Of a DNA stretch of 64,000 nt, positions 43,250 through 50,910 are shown piece by piece. Positions within the stretch are counted from its first letter, which is position 1. Every line of letters begins with the position of its first letter. Made by a program: the position numbers and the translations under genes. The notes beneath the pieces were generated by a model, which had not been told where the DNA came from, ran no database searches, and worked only from the letters and a program-made list of their open reading frames with translations. The stretch comes from an uncultured Sphingomonas sp. (GTDB taxonomy: Bacteria; Pseudomonadota; Alphaproteobacteria; Sphingomonadales; Sphingomonadaceae): positions 310,001 through 374,000 of the forward strand of contig NZ_CAKTFO010000001.1 in assembly GCF_934560975.1 (NCBI RefSeq), written 5' to 3'.

Positions 43250-43768
43250 ATGAAGAACGTCGAACCGGCGTGGCTCGTCCGCGCCCGGTCGCTGCTGAAC
43301 ACGCGTGAAGCGCCCGGCACGGCCAACAACCCCACCATCCTCGGCTGGGCGAAGGCCGCCGGGATCAAGGTGCTGGGCATCGTCTACAATGCGGACAGCG
43401 TGCCGTGGTGCGGCGTGTTCGTGACCGAGTGCCTGCGCCATGCTGGCGTGAACCTGGGCAAGATGAAGGTCGGCGTGCGCGCCATGGCCTGGGCGACCTG
43501 GGGTGACCCGGTGAAGCTCGACCAGCTCGCGCCCGGCACCATCCTCGTCTTCCAGCGCCCAGCCGGCGGCCATGTCGGCTTCTATGTCGGCGAGGACCGG
43601 ACGCATTTCCACGTCCTCGGCGGCAACCAGGGTGATCGCGTCTCGATCATGCGGCTGGAGAAGGCGCGCTGTGTCGCGGCGCGCTGGCCGTCCGACCAGC
43701 CGCTGCTTGGTCACCCTGTCGTGATGACGGCGACCGCTGGCGTGGCGGTGTCGAGGAACGAGGCGTGA
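43250..43768 (+). CDS. endolysin, TIGR02594/CHAP-like peptidase
   Basis: 172 residues. Papain-like features: Cys54 in DSVPWCGVFVTE, His108 in PAGGHVGFYVGED and Asn126 in VLGGNQGDRV. The family cleaves peptidoglycan cross-links at lysis. ATG 43250 has a GGAGG-like site before it. It overlaps the Rz gene by 4 bases. Confidence 0.9.
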   Translation: MKNVEPAWLVRARSLLNTREAPGTANNPTILGWAKAAGIKVLGIVYNADSVPWCGVFVTECLRHAGVNLGKMKVGVRAMAWATWGDPVKLDQLAPGTILVFQRPAGGHVGFYVGEDRTHFHVLGGNQGDRVSIMRLEKARCVAARWPSDQPLLGHPVVMTATAGVAVSRNEA

Positions 43769-44316
43769 TCCGCCGCCTACTGCCGCCGCCGTGGAACTGG
43801 ATCGTCGGGATCGTCGCGCCGCTGCTCCTGCTGGCGGGCGCATATGGGGTGGGCAACCTTCACGGTGCCCGGCGCGAGAACACCCGGCTCAGCACCAAAT
43901 ATGACGCCGCCATGCAGCGCGCGCTTCACGCGATGGAGATCACGGCCGAGCGGCTGAAGCGGATCCGCGCCGAGGCCGCCGCCGCCGATCTGGCGCACGC
44001 CCGCGCCGTCGAAGCCGCCCAGTCTCAGGCCACATTGGAGGAAAGTGATGCGTTTCAACGTCGCCTGGATGCCGCTCGCGCTCTTGCTGATGGCTATGCT
44101 CGCCAGCTGCGCGGCCAGGCTGCCCAAGGTGCAGCCGATCGAGGTGGTAGCGGGTCAGCGCACCAGCCCCAAGCTGCCCGACCCGCCGCCGGCGCTGCTG
44201 GAGCCGGTGCGATGCCCGTCCTGGATGACGGCGATCTGCTGATCTGCACCGAAAACACCGTGAAGGCTCAGGGCTGGTTCGCTTGGTGGAAGCGCATCCG
44301 CGCCATCCCCCGCTGA
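43765..44316 (+). CDS. Rz-like i-spanin
   Basis: 183 residues from GTG 43765. One N-terminal membrane helix (WIVGIVAPLLLLAGAYGVG), then a long periplasmic coiled coil rich in Ala, Arg and Glu: the usual inner-membrane spanin shape. A lipoprotein gene is embedded in another frame, as in lambda Rz/Rz1. The C-terminal LLICTENTVKAQGWFAWW extends beyond typical Rz. Confidence 0.82.
   Translation: MIRRLLPPPWNWIVGIVAPLLLLAGAYGVGNLHGARRENTRLSTKYDAAMQRALHAMEITAERLKRIRAEAAAADLAHARAVEAAQSQATLEESDAFQRRLDAARALADGYARQLRGQAAQGAADRGGSGSAHQPQAARPAAGAAGAGAMPVLDDGDLLICTENTVKAQGWFAWWKRIRAIPR
44048..44242 (+). CDS. Rz1-like o-spanin lipoprotein embedded in Rz
   Basis: 64 residues in the +1 frame inside Rz. It has its own ribosome binding site (GGAGG) and a lipoprotein signal with lipobox LASC at Cys21; the mature part is Pro-rich (KLPDPPPALLEP), as in Rz1. 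Together with Rz it fuses inner and outer membranes in the last lysis step. Confidence 0.85.
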   Translation: MRFNVAWMPLALLLMAMLASCAARLPKVQPIEVVAGQRTSPKLPDPPPALLEPVRCPSWMTAIC

Positions 44317-44352
44317 CCCGGCCCGGCAGCACCATCACCAAGGAGAACGAGC

Positions 44353-44526
44353 ATGACCAACGCTGAAACCGCCCGCACCCTGTTGGACGCGGCAAAAAAG
44401 GCGCTCGCCCAGGCGGGGTTGGAGGTTGTCGGCACAGCCGTGTCCGACACCGGCCAGTGTGTCCGCGTTGCGCTGCGCAACCCGCACTTCGTTGCCGAGG
44501 AGGTCGCCCATGGCGTTCAGCCTTAG
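44353..44526 (+). CDS. small hypothetical protein (57 aa)
   Basis: ATG 44353 has a good ribosome binding site (AAGGAGAA). A small alpha/beta protein (ARTLLDAAKKALAQAGLEVVG, QCVRVALRNPHF). Its last 17 bases overlap the following regulator gene, suggesting coupling. Confidence 0.6.
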   Translation: MTNAETARTLLDAAKKALAQAGLEVVGTAVSDTGQCVRVALRNPHFVAEEVAHGVQP

Positions 44527-44848
44527 GTGGGCCGACTACAAGGCATGCCGGTTCCTCCGACCGTCTGGCGAGTTCGTGAAGCTCAGCCCCACCGAGATGG
44601 AAATCCTCTCGGTCCTGATGCTGCGCCGGACGGTTGCGAGCACTGAGCTATTCGACATCGTCTATGGCGATAAGCCGGACGGTGGCCCGCTGTGGGGAGA
44701 GAACTCGATGACGAGCCACGTCTCCAACCTCAACAAAAAGCTGGCACCCGACTGGAAGATCCAGGGCTGGCCGCATACCCGCCTTTATGACCTGATCGAC
44801 CTCCACGCGCCGAACGCGCTGCTGCGGGAGTATCGCAAGGCGGCGTGA
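44510..44848 (+). CDS. winged-helix (OmpR/PhoB-type C-terminal domain) DNA-binding protein
   Basis: 112 residues with GAGGAGG before ATG 44510. The pattern LSPTEMEILSVLMLRRTVASTELFDIVYG, then SMTSHVSNLNKKL, matches the effector domain of response regulators without a receiver domain. Probably regulates the right-end accessory genes or a host gene. Function inferred from fold only. Confidence 0.75.
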   Translation: MAFSLRWADYKACRFLRPSGEFVKLSPTEMEILSVLMLRRTVASTELFDIVYGDKPDGGPLWGENSMTSHVSNLNKKLAPDWKIQGWPHTRLYDLIDLHAPNALLREYRKAA

Positions 44849-44896
44849 GTTCTCAGGGCAGCAGTTCGACCGGCGCCAGCTTACGCGCGGCGGCGC

Positions 44897-45148
44897 TCAC
44901 GATCGATACCGCCCCTTCTCGCACCAATAACGCACCTTCACGCCTGGCTGGCGCTGGAAAAGGTCGGCCGCCACAAAGCAGTTCTCACGGTTGTACTCTT
45001 CTGCATCGTCAGAGTCGAACGTAGCTACGTGCAGCCGTTGAACGCCGGGTACCGTTGATGAACGGTATAGCGTGTAGGTCGGGGTGCGCGGACCGCAAGC
45101 CGCGAGAGCCAGTGGCAGCACCAACATCATTGTCCGGTTCAAGATCAT
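44897..45148 (-). CDS. small lipoprotein (83 aa)
   Basis: From ATG 45148: signal peptide MILNRTMMLVLPLALAACG with a lipobox LAAC. The mature part contains NCFVAADLFQRQPGVKVRYWCEKG with two Cys that may form a disulfide. A leftward gene of the accessory block; could be a superinfection-exclusion or moron lipoprotein (inference). Confidence 0.68.
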   Translation of the reverse strand: MILNRTMMLVLPLALAACGPRTPTYTLYRSSTVPGVQRLHVATFDSDDAEEYNRENCFVAADLFQRQPGVKVRYWCEKGRYRS

Positions 45149-45193
45149 CCCCCTTGCCCGGCTCACCTCTTCTCCGGCGGCCGGCACCCACCG

Positions 45194-45523
45194 CTACGGC
45201 AGCACGTCGACCACCGCCAGCTCCTCCACCGCCCGCGCGCTCAACGTCCGCTCGAACGCAAACCCATTCGGCCCTTCGTCCATGTGCGGCTGGTAAGGCC
45301 GGCCCAGCCATTCCAAGAACTGTCGCTGATCCGCCTCGGTCCAGCTGCCGACCACCTGCTGGTAGATCCCGGCGGTGATCCAGTAATAATCACCCCCCTC
45401 GTCGCCCAGCATGTCGCGGCGTGCCTGCTGGATCAGCCGACGGACATAATCCACCTCGTCGGTCCGGCCGACGATAGCGGCGATCGAGCCTTCAGGGCTG
45501 GTCGGGCCAGCCCGGTAGCTCAT
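45194..45523 (-). CDS. hypothetical protein (109 aa)
   Basis: A soluble, Trp/Tyr-containing helical protein (VRRLIQQARRDMLGDEGGDYYWITAG). No domain recognised. The start overlaps the upstream HTH gene by 4 bases, so it is its operon partner. Confidence 0.6.
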   Translation of the reverse strand: MSYRAGPTSPEGSIAAIVGRTDEVDYVRRLIQQARRDMLGDEGGDYYWITAGIYQQVVGSWTEADQRQFLEWLGRPYQPHMDEGPNGFAFERTLSARAVEELAVVDVLP

Positions 45524-45759
45524 GACAACGGCGCGCCCAGCTCTTGAGCCGCTATCCCGAAGTACCGTGCCAGCGCGTCCCGCTCACCATCCGGCAGCCG
45601 CTTCGGTGTCCCCTGGCGGACGTAGCGGCTGAGGTATGACGGTGCGCGGCCAACCAGCCGCGACAGCCCGGCATAGTCCTCGCCCTTGTCGACCACGAGA
45701 CGCTGTAGGCGGCGGCGAGCCTGTTCGTCGGTGGCTTGTGGGGGGACTCGGATCAGCAT
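45520..45759 (-). CDS. small HTH protein (79 aa)
   Basis: From ATG 45757-45759 (minus strand). Sequence with VDKGEDYAGLSRLVGRAPSYLSRYVRQGTPK resembles the XRE-like N-terminal DNA-binding domain of S24 repressors without the peptidase. A perfect palindrome lies 60 bases upstream (45819-45839) and is its likely operator. It may repress its own operon. Confidence 0.72.
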   Translation of the reverse strand: MLIRVPPQATDEQARRRLQRLVVDKGEDYAGLSRLVGRAPSYLSRYVRQGTPKRLPDGERDALARYFGIAAQELGAPLS

Positions 45760-45818
45760 GGGCGAGACATAATTGTTCCGCGTATGTTCTTCAATTCCAA
45801 GACACGTCCGCAGGCCGT

Positions 45819-45839
45819 AAGGTAACCGCCGGTTACCTT
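45819..45839. promoter_or_regulatory. perfect 21-bp palindrome, candidate operator
   Basis: AAGGTAACCG, one central base, CGGTTACCTT. It lies in the region between the divergent HTH and Dam genes, 60 bases upstream of the HTH start. It is followed by a short T stretch on the plus strand, so a terminator role is also possible. Confidence 0.6.
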
Positions 45840-45854
45840 TTCCGGCCGAGCGGG

Positions 45855-45949
45855 GGTTCCGGGCTGCAACCCGGGAACCGACGGACCGAAGATCCGTCAC
45901 GCGCGGCTGGCCTAGCCGCAACGCCCCGCGCCTGTGCACCAGGCGGGGC
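45855..45949 (+). ncRNA. chain of four hairpins, structured RNA candidate with a tRNA-like part
   Basis: Four consecutive inverted repeats without coding sequence: 45855-45879 (GGTTCCGGG arm), 45880-45898 (GACGGA / TCCGTC with 7-base loop), 45903-45919 (GCGGC / GCCGC around a 7-base loop) and 45923-45949 (GCCCC..GGGGC). The middle two, joined by five bases, mimic anticodon and T arms, but there is no TTCGA loop, no U33 and no fitting acceptor. A leader RNA of the Dam gene is also possible. Confidence 0.4.
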
Positions 45950-45969
45950 TTCCGTGAGTGAACATCGAA

Positions 45970-46776
45970 ATGGAGTCTATGATTCGTGTGGCACCGGTCC
46001 GTCCGGCTGCCCCGTACCTTGGCGGCAAGCGCAATCTTGCCAGCCGCCTCTGCGCCATCCTGCGCGGCATCCCCCACCAGACATATGTTGAGCCATTCGT
46101 GGGCCTGGGAGGCATCTTCCTCCGCCGCGATCGGCGACCGCGCGCCGAGGTCATCAACGACCTGTCGGGCGACGTGGCGAACCTCTTCCGCATCCTCCAG
46201 CGCCACTACGAGGCGTTCATGGGTGAGCTGAAGTGGAAGTTGACCAGCCGGGCCGAGTTCGACCGTCTGCGTCGTGCTGACGCATCAACCCTGACCGACC
46301 TAGAGCGCGCCGCGCGGTTCCTGTACCTCCAGCGGCTTGCGTTCGGGGGCAAGGTGACCGGCCGCACGTTTGGCGTGGGCAAAGCCACGCCGGCGCGGTT
46401 CGACGTCACCAAGCTGGAGCCGATGCTGGCGGAGATCCACGAGCGGCTTGCCGGCGTGGTCATCGAGCAGCTGCCTTATGCGGACGTGATCCGGCGCTAT
46501 GACGCCGCTGAGACCCTGTTCTATCTCGATCCGCCCTATGTCGACTGCGAGGACGATTATGGGGCGGGGTTCACGCCGGATGACTTCTTCCGGATGGCCG
46601 ACCAGCTGGCGTCGATCCGTGGCCGCTTCGTGCTGTCGATCAATGATGCGCCGCTGGCGCGGGCGGCGTTTGGCCGGTTCGATCTGCGGGGAGTCGAGGT
46701 GACCTACACCGTAGCGAAGGGCATCGGTAAGCGGGTGGGAGAGCTGATCATTTCCAACGGTACTGCAATCTCGTAA
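45970..46776 (+). CDS. phage DNA adenine methyltransferase (D12/Dam family)
   Basis: About 268 residues. Motif I APYLGGKRNLASRL..EPFVGLGGIFLRR binds SAM; LFYLDPPYVD is the catalytic DPPY motif IV; NLFRILQRHYEAFMGEL and RFLYLQRLAFGGKV are family hallmarks. It methylates adenine N6 in a short target, probably shielding phage DNA from host restriction. ATG 45970 and ATG 45979 are both possible starts. Confidence 0.9.
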   Translation: MESMIRVAPVRPAAPYLGGKRNLASRLCAILRGIPHQTYVEPFVGLGGIFLRRDRRPRAEVINDLSGDVANLFRILQRHYEAFMGELKWKLTSRAEFDRLRRADASTLTDLERAARFLYLQRLAFGGKVTGRTFGVGKATPARFDVTKLEPMLAEIHERLAGVVIEQLPYADVIRRYDAAETLFYLDPPYVDCEDDYGAGFTPDDFFRMADQLASIRGRFVLSINDAPLARAAFGRFDLRGVEVTYTVAKGIGKRVGELIISNGTAIS

Positions 46777-46803
46777 AGGCGCTGCCTTCACGGGGGAGGT
46801 ACA

Positions 46804-47334
46804 ATGCGACGGATTGCGCTTGGCTTGTTGGTCTTTGGGACGGTCGCGAGCGCTAGGGAGGTGCCGCCTCCGTCTCCAATGCCGGACATTGTGAAGGTTC
46901 GCGACATGGCCGAGTCCGGGCTCAAGGCCAAGCTGATCGATCCCGCTTCCGCTATGTTTACCTACAGCAGCGGGTTCCAGTGGGGCTGGGTCGGCAAGAT
47001 GATGGGTGGCCGAACTTGGGGCTGGATCGCGTGCGGTGCCGTCAACGCCAAGAACCGCCTGGGCGGTTATGTCGGTGCGGACCGTTTTTACGTCCTGTCA
47101 GACGCCAGCGGTGCCGTGACATGGGGTTATCTCAAAGCGTCGATGTCCACCTGCGACAACGGCACAGTCGTGCCAGTACAGCCTGAGCTACAGGCTACCG
47201 CCGGGGACGCTGCCCGCCAGGGCGGCAGCATCGGGGTTGCCGATGAACTCGCCAAGCTGGCGGGCCTGCGGGAGAAAGGCCTGCTTACCCAGGCAGAGTT
47301 CGACGCGCAGAAAGCAAAGCTGCTGGCGCGCTGA
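46804..47334 (+). CDS. secreted protein with C-terminal SHOCT domain
   Basis: 176 residues. Starts with a signal peptide (MRRIALGLLVFGTVASA) after GGGGGAGG. The centre (KLIDPASAMFTYSSGF, WGWIACGAVNAKNRLGGYVGADRFYV) resembles exported proteins of unknown function; the last 30 residues ELAKLAGLREKGLLTQAEFDAQKAKLL are a SHOCT oligomerisation motif. Accessory prophage gene. Confidence 0.72.
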   Translation: MRRIALGLLVFGTVASAREVPPPSPMPDIVKVRDMAESGLKAKLIDPASAMFTYSSGFQWGWVGKMMGGRTWGWIACGAVNAKNRLGGYVGADRFYVLSDASGAVTWGYLKASMSTCDNGTVVPVQPELQATAGDAARQGGSIGVADELAKLAGLREKGLLTQAEFDAQKAKLLAR

Positions 47335-47340
47335 TCGCGC

Positions 47341-47724
47341 TTAGCAGCTGAGCCAGCACCGCTCCGCATCATCCACCTGCTCGAACGCGTCGCCGTCGGC
47401 GCCGAGCAGCTGGAGCCGGCCGCGCACCTGGTCGGGCGTGGCGTCACGCGGGAACCCGCGATCGGCGCGCGCGGCGGTTGCTAGGTTGTCGATCCAGTCG
47501 CCGCGATCCTTCTGGGCCAGCAGCCAGCGGCCGAACGGTTCCCGCATTACCATCTCGCTCCCTTGCTCGACCAGCACGACCGGCTCCGGCTCGGCCGGAT
47601 TGTTGGACATTTTGTCCATCAATTGCCCGCAGGGCACCTCCATGTGCGGCGCGGGACAATCCCGCAGGATAGACGCAATCTCAAGCTCCAGCCGTTCCCG
47701 AACGGCAGCACGCGGCGTGTCCAT
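47341..47724 (-). CDS. YozE SAM-like domain protein
   Basis: 127 residues from ATG 47724 (AAGGA upstream) or 130 from 47733. The C-terminal half EPFGRWLLAQKDRGDWIDNLATAARAD followed by GFPRDATPDQVRGRLQ matches the YozE_SAM_like pattern seen in small phage and Firmicutes proteins. The N-terminal half is unrelated. Role unknown, perhaps DNA binding. Confidence 0.65.
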   Translation of the reverse strand: MDTPRAAVRERLELEIASILRDCPAPHMEVPCGQLMDKMSNNPAEPEPVVLVEQGSEMVMREPFGRWLLAQKDRGDWIDNLATAARADRGFPRDATPDQVRGRLQLLGADGDAFEQVDDAERCWLSC

Positions 47725-47796
47725 GGCTTTCATCCTTGCCGACTCGATGGCGTTCCGGATAGCAGATGTTCCATGTTTGTTCTACGGAGCGGGTAA

Positions 47797-48177
47797 GTGG
47801 GGTGGAACGATTTCAGCCTGCCCGGGTGCGGCGAGTGGTACGACAACGAGGACGGGAGCAGCCGGCAAGCAGAGCTGGCGATATGCAGGGTAGGGGAGGT
47901 GGCGCACCTGGTGCGCGAGCCGAACAACCCGCACGACGGCGCGGCCGTGGCGATCTTCAGCGCCAGGCAGATCCGCGTGGGCTACCTGCGGCGCGAGCGG
48001 GCCGTATGGATCGGCAGCAAGATCGATCGGGGATATGAAGTCCGAGCGATTGTCGAGCGGATACGCGGCGCGGACCTGCCGGGCTCGTCGCTGGGCATTC
48101 TGCTTCGGATCAACATGGAGGGCGACCAACCGGAGCTGCCCGTCGACCCCGACTGCGTGGTCAGGCGTGTGGCATGA
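47797..48177 (+). CDS. HIRAN domain protein
   Basis: 126 residues from GTG 47797, after GGAG. Core VGEVAHLVREPNNPHDGAAVAIFS then VGYLRRERAVWIGSKIDRG is a HIRAN domain, which in eukaryotic HLTF binds 3' DNA ends and in bacteria is found alone in phages and repair operons. It is the last prophage gene before attR. Confidence 0.78.
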   Translation: MGWNDFSLPGCGEWYDNEDGSSRQAELAICRVGEVAHLVREPNNPHDGAAVAIFSARQIRVGYLRRERAVWIGSKIDRGYEVRAIVERIRGADLPGSSLGILLRINMEGDQPELPVDPDCVVRRVA

Positions 48178-48223
48178 CATTAAAGGCAGGGCTGCAGCTC
48201 ATCGCAAAACGAAAATTTGCGGC

Positions 48224-48244
48224 GGGGTACTTGTTGGGGTATCG
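48224..48244 (+). promoter_or_regulatory. two GGGGTA repeats, candidate integrase arm sites at the right end
   Basis: GGGGTACTT at 48224 and GGGGTATCG at 48236, matching the 21-bp-spaced set near attL. 62 bases separate the last copy from the attR core. Likely arm-type sites for excision. Confidence 0.55.
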
Positions 48245-48305
48245 AACACGAGCTTGATCTAGAGAATGGCTGAAAACAGCCTAAAAGCAACGTTGTTGTG
48301 ACGGG

Positions 48306-48319
48306 CTCCCGCTCCGCCA
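48306..48319 (+). repeat. attR core
   Basis: CTCCCGCTCCGCCA, identical to the tRNA-Ser 3' end at 5443-5456. It marks the right prophage boundary. Confidence 0.85.
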
Positions 48320-48953
48320 CTCGTTGACCTATCGGTTCTGAACGGAAGAAGCTGGCTCGAAAATTGGCCGCTTCCTGGCAATTTTGCCTTTCGGAAGAGA
48401 CTTGCACAGAACTCGACGCAGGAGAACGGCGTCATTTTCGCCTGTTTCTCTCGGCGCCGACTGCCAGCGGTACGGGATCTCAAATTAGCATCAAAACCAT
48501 GATGCGGGCTTGTCTTCCTTTGGACGACCATACGGTCATCACTCAATCCTACAGGCACTTAGCGGGCATGGCTGGCGCGGAACCAGGCTCTTTCAACGCG
48601 ATCTGTCAGCCTGCGGGATCAGAACTTTGTGCCGCACGTGGAGTCCGCGCGATCTTTGTCCAAGCACGATGATGTCGCTGCCGTCTCGAAATCTGCCAAC
48701 CCCAGCGGATCTTGCCTGACGAGTTGCTCAGCCGCAGTCGAGCCATCGCCCTGTATTCGCCTGTTCGGCCCTGTTCACACGCAAAATGTGTGTACCAAAT
48801 GGCTTACGCCGCGTGTTGGTTTGCCAGATTTCCGGCGCATTCCCCTCCGATCTGATAGCGGCAGTAACAGGCTAAATATTCCCAATAACAGGCTTAAAAA
48901 TCAGGCAAAGCAGGGGAGGATCAGGAGCCGGCTCGACACCAATTCCGGGCCTT
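48320..48953. other. 634-bp region right of attR with no convincing gene
   Basis: Lower in GC than both sides. Open frames are short, lack ribosome binding sites and have no recognisable motif. One AT-rich hairpin at 48360-48385 (AAAATTGGCC / GGCAATTTT). Probably a degraded junction between the prophage and the next mobile remnant. Confidence 0.5.
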
Positions 48954-50366
48954 GTGTCCTGCGGGTTTTCGAGGCATGAAGACGTTGCGGAGCTCGGAGG
49001 ACCCGCGGAACGCCTCCCTATCAAGGAGGCGGCGTTGGCCGAGCCACTGCGTCCAATCGAGATGATTCCGACTGCGGAGATCGTTCCCTATCAGCGGAAC
49101 GCGCGTAAGCACTCCAAGAAGCAGATCAACAAGATCATACGGTCGATCAAAGAGTTTGATGTCACAAACCCGCTTATCGTAGACGAGCAGAACGTACTTC
49201 TTGCGGGTCACGGCCGTCTTGAGGCGGCGAAGAGGCTCAATATGCGGGAGGTTCCATGCATCCGCATGATCGGATTGCGCGGTCCTCAGAAGGCGGCATA
49301 CCGTCTTGCCGACAATGCCATAGCGGATGAGAGCACCTGGGACCTCGACCAGTTAGCGGACGAGATCAAGGTTATTACTTCTCTTGATTGTGATCCAGAA
49401 TTAACCGGGTTCGATCAACCCGACATCGACCGCATTCTTGATGAGTTTGATCAGCGCGACCCCAAGCAGCTGGCGAAAGAAGATGCCGTACCGCCGCCAG
49501 ACACGTTGGACAGCGCAACCACGCATTTCGGCGACGAGTGGATATTAGGGAATCACAAGTTAGTTTGCGGCAACGCACGAGACAAAAGCGCAATCGCTAT
49601 ACTCATGGGCGGCGCGTCAGCTGACGTAATTTTTACTGACCCGCCGTGGAATGTTCCAATTATGGGTCATGTTAGCGGCAAAGGCAAGAACAAACGTCGT
49701 GAATTCTTCGAAGCGAGCGGGGAAATGTCGCAGCCTGAGTTCCTTGCTTTTCTAAATGAGACCTTCGGCAACGCTGGATCGGTATGCCGTGATGGGGCGA
49801 TTGCCTATGTCTGCATTGATTGGCGAGGCTTATTGGCAGTCCTAACCGTGTGCCAGACGCTCTTTAGCGAGCTTAAGAACATCATCGTCTGGAACAAGCG
49901 GAACGCCGGCATGGGGACCTTCTACCGCTCGCAGCATGAGCTCGTCGTGGTCTGCAAGGTCGGCAGCGGCGCTCATACGAACAACTTTGGCCTCGGGGAG
50001 CGTGGCCGGCATAGATCTAATGTATGGACCTATGCTGGCGCCAATAGCTTCGGCAAAAGCAGGGACGAAGAGCTTGCCATGCATCCAACGGTCAAACCTG
50101 TCGCGATGATCGCGGATGCACTGAGGGACGTTAGCAACCGCGGTGAACTGATCCTCGATCCCTTTGGAGGCTCAGGCAGCACGTTGATTGCGGCGGAAAA
50201 AACAGGCCGCTGTGCCCGGCTGCTCGAGATCGATCCGATCTACTGTGATGTTATTATTCGGCGTTGGCAGAAGCAGACCGGCAAGACGGCAATCCTAGCG
50301 GACGGCCGGTGTTTCGAGGAGGTTGAAGCATCCCGTACGGCTGCTGCCGAGGAGATCGACGGATGA
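48954..50366 (+). CDS. ParB-domain site-specific DNA methyltransferase (beta class, N4/N6)
   Basis: About 470 residues from GTG 48954, though later starts near 49035-49062 are possible. N-terminal ParB/sulfiredoxin-like domain: IPTAEIVPYQRNARKHSKK, NPLIVDEQNVLLAGHGRLEA. The methyltransferase domain has catalytic TDPPWNVPI before the SAM motif DPFGGSGSTLIAAE, the beta order. No nuclease partner is adjacent. The pair with a DUF5681 gene is common in prophages just before a terminase gene. GC content is lower than in the neighbours. Confidence 0.9.
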   Translation: MSCGFSRHEDVAELGGPAERLPIKEAALAEPLRPIEMIPTAEIVPYQRNARKHSKKQINKIIRSIKEFDVTNPLIVDEQNVLLAGHGRLEAAKRLNMREVPCIRMIGLRGPQKAAYRLADNAIADESTWDLDQLADEIKVITSLDCDPELTGFDQPDIDRILDEFDQRDPKQLAKEDAVPPPDTLDSATTHFGDEWILGNHKLVCGNARDKSAIAILMGGASADVIFTDPPWNVPIMGHVSGKGKNKRREFFEASGEMSQPEFLAFLNETFGNAGSVCRDGAIAYVCIDWRGLLAVLTVCQTLFSELKNIIVWNKRNAGMGTFYRSQHELVVVCKVGSGAHTNNFGLGERGRHRSNVWTYAGANSFGKSRDEELAMHPTVKPVAMIADALRDVSNRGELILDPFGGSGSTLIAAEKTGRCARLLEIDPIYCDVIIRRWQKQTGKTAILADGRCFEEVEASRTAAAEEIDG

Positions 50367-50782
50367 GCGATCAGGAGGATCCGAAGCCATTCAAGGACAC
50401 GAGGTTCAAGCCCAAGCAATCCGGCAATCCAAAAGGCCGCCCGCGCAACTCCCGACGCGCTGCCGTTCCAAGCCAGCTCATGAAGGACATCATCAAGGCT
50501 GGAGAGGAAAAAGTTACGGTAACGATTAGTGGTAAGCAGACTATTGTCACAATGAATGAAGCGCTGATTCGAGCGCTGCAAAAGCACGCGTTAGCTGGCA
50601 AGGTGTACGCGATGAAGGCCTGGTTCGACCTTCTGCGTGATGCTCTTCAAGAAAACGTCATTCGAGAGCCTGTGTTCAGGTTGGTCGATGACATGGCGAT
50701 CCATCTGCGAGCAAGGGGGCTTGACCCGAGTAATGATCCAATGCTTGACGCGGTCGCTAAGAGGTCGAGGAAGCCCGACTAG
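50363..50782 (+). CDS. DUF5681 protein
   Basis: 139 residues. The hallmark is FKPKQSGNPKGRPRNSRR near the N terminus; the rest is helical and basic. It overlaps the methyltransferase by 4 bases. In related loci it precedes a terminase large subunit, so it may be a packaging small subunit; none follows here. Confidence 0.85.
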   Translation: MSDQEDPKPFKDTRFKPKQSGNPKGRPRNSRRAAVPSQLMKDIIKAGEEKVTVTISGKQTIVTMNEALIRALQKHALAGKVYAMKAWFDLLRDALQENVIREPVFRLVDDMAIHLRARGLDPSNDPMLDAVAKRSRKPD

Positions 50783-50798
50783 CTAATCAATGATCAAA

Positions 50799-50840
50799 CT
50801 CCGCTGCCGCGCGGGTCGGGAGAGCTCCGGGGCAGCGGAG
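50799..50840. repeat. 10-bp inverted repeat between convergent genes
   Basis: CTCCGCTGCC (50799-50808) and GGCAGCGGAG (50831-50840) with a 22-base loop. No T-tract. It could act as a bidirectional stop between the DUF5681 gene and the convergent DUF6998-like gene. Confidence 0.5.
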
Positions 50841-50910
50841 GTTAAGGTGAATCTGATAGCGGAAGGGTGAGGCTGTTGGAACAGCAAACCGACGCCGACC
50901 TTGGATCGCC

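Larger units (their letters stand above)
5443..48319. mobile_element. complete-looking HK97-type siphovirus prophage integrated in tRNA-Ser
   Basis: The boundaries are a 14-bp core (CTCCCGCTCCGCCA) at the tRNA 3' end (5443-5456) and again at 48306-48319, giving a 42.9-kb element. The integrase lies just inside the left end. All modules of a tailed phage are present: integration, immunity, replication, packaging, head, tail and lysis. The large structural genes show no frameshifts apart from the expected tail-chaperone slip site. Long tape measure plus HK97 head genes and no contractile sheath gene imply a siphophage. Confidence 0.93.

Noticed and set aside
45850..45929. real tRNA gene in the hairpin row
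   Set aside because: GCGGGG and CCCCGC could close an acceptor, but the D arm is too long, position 33 is C, the T loop lacks TTCGA, and there are three extra bases before the acceptor.
48364..48979. short open frames right of attR
   Set aside because: They overlap each other in several frames, lack ribosome binding sites, and show no domain.
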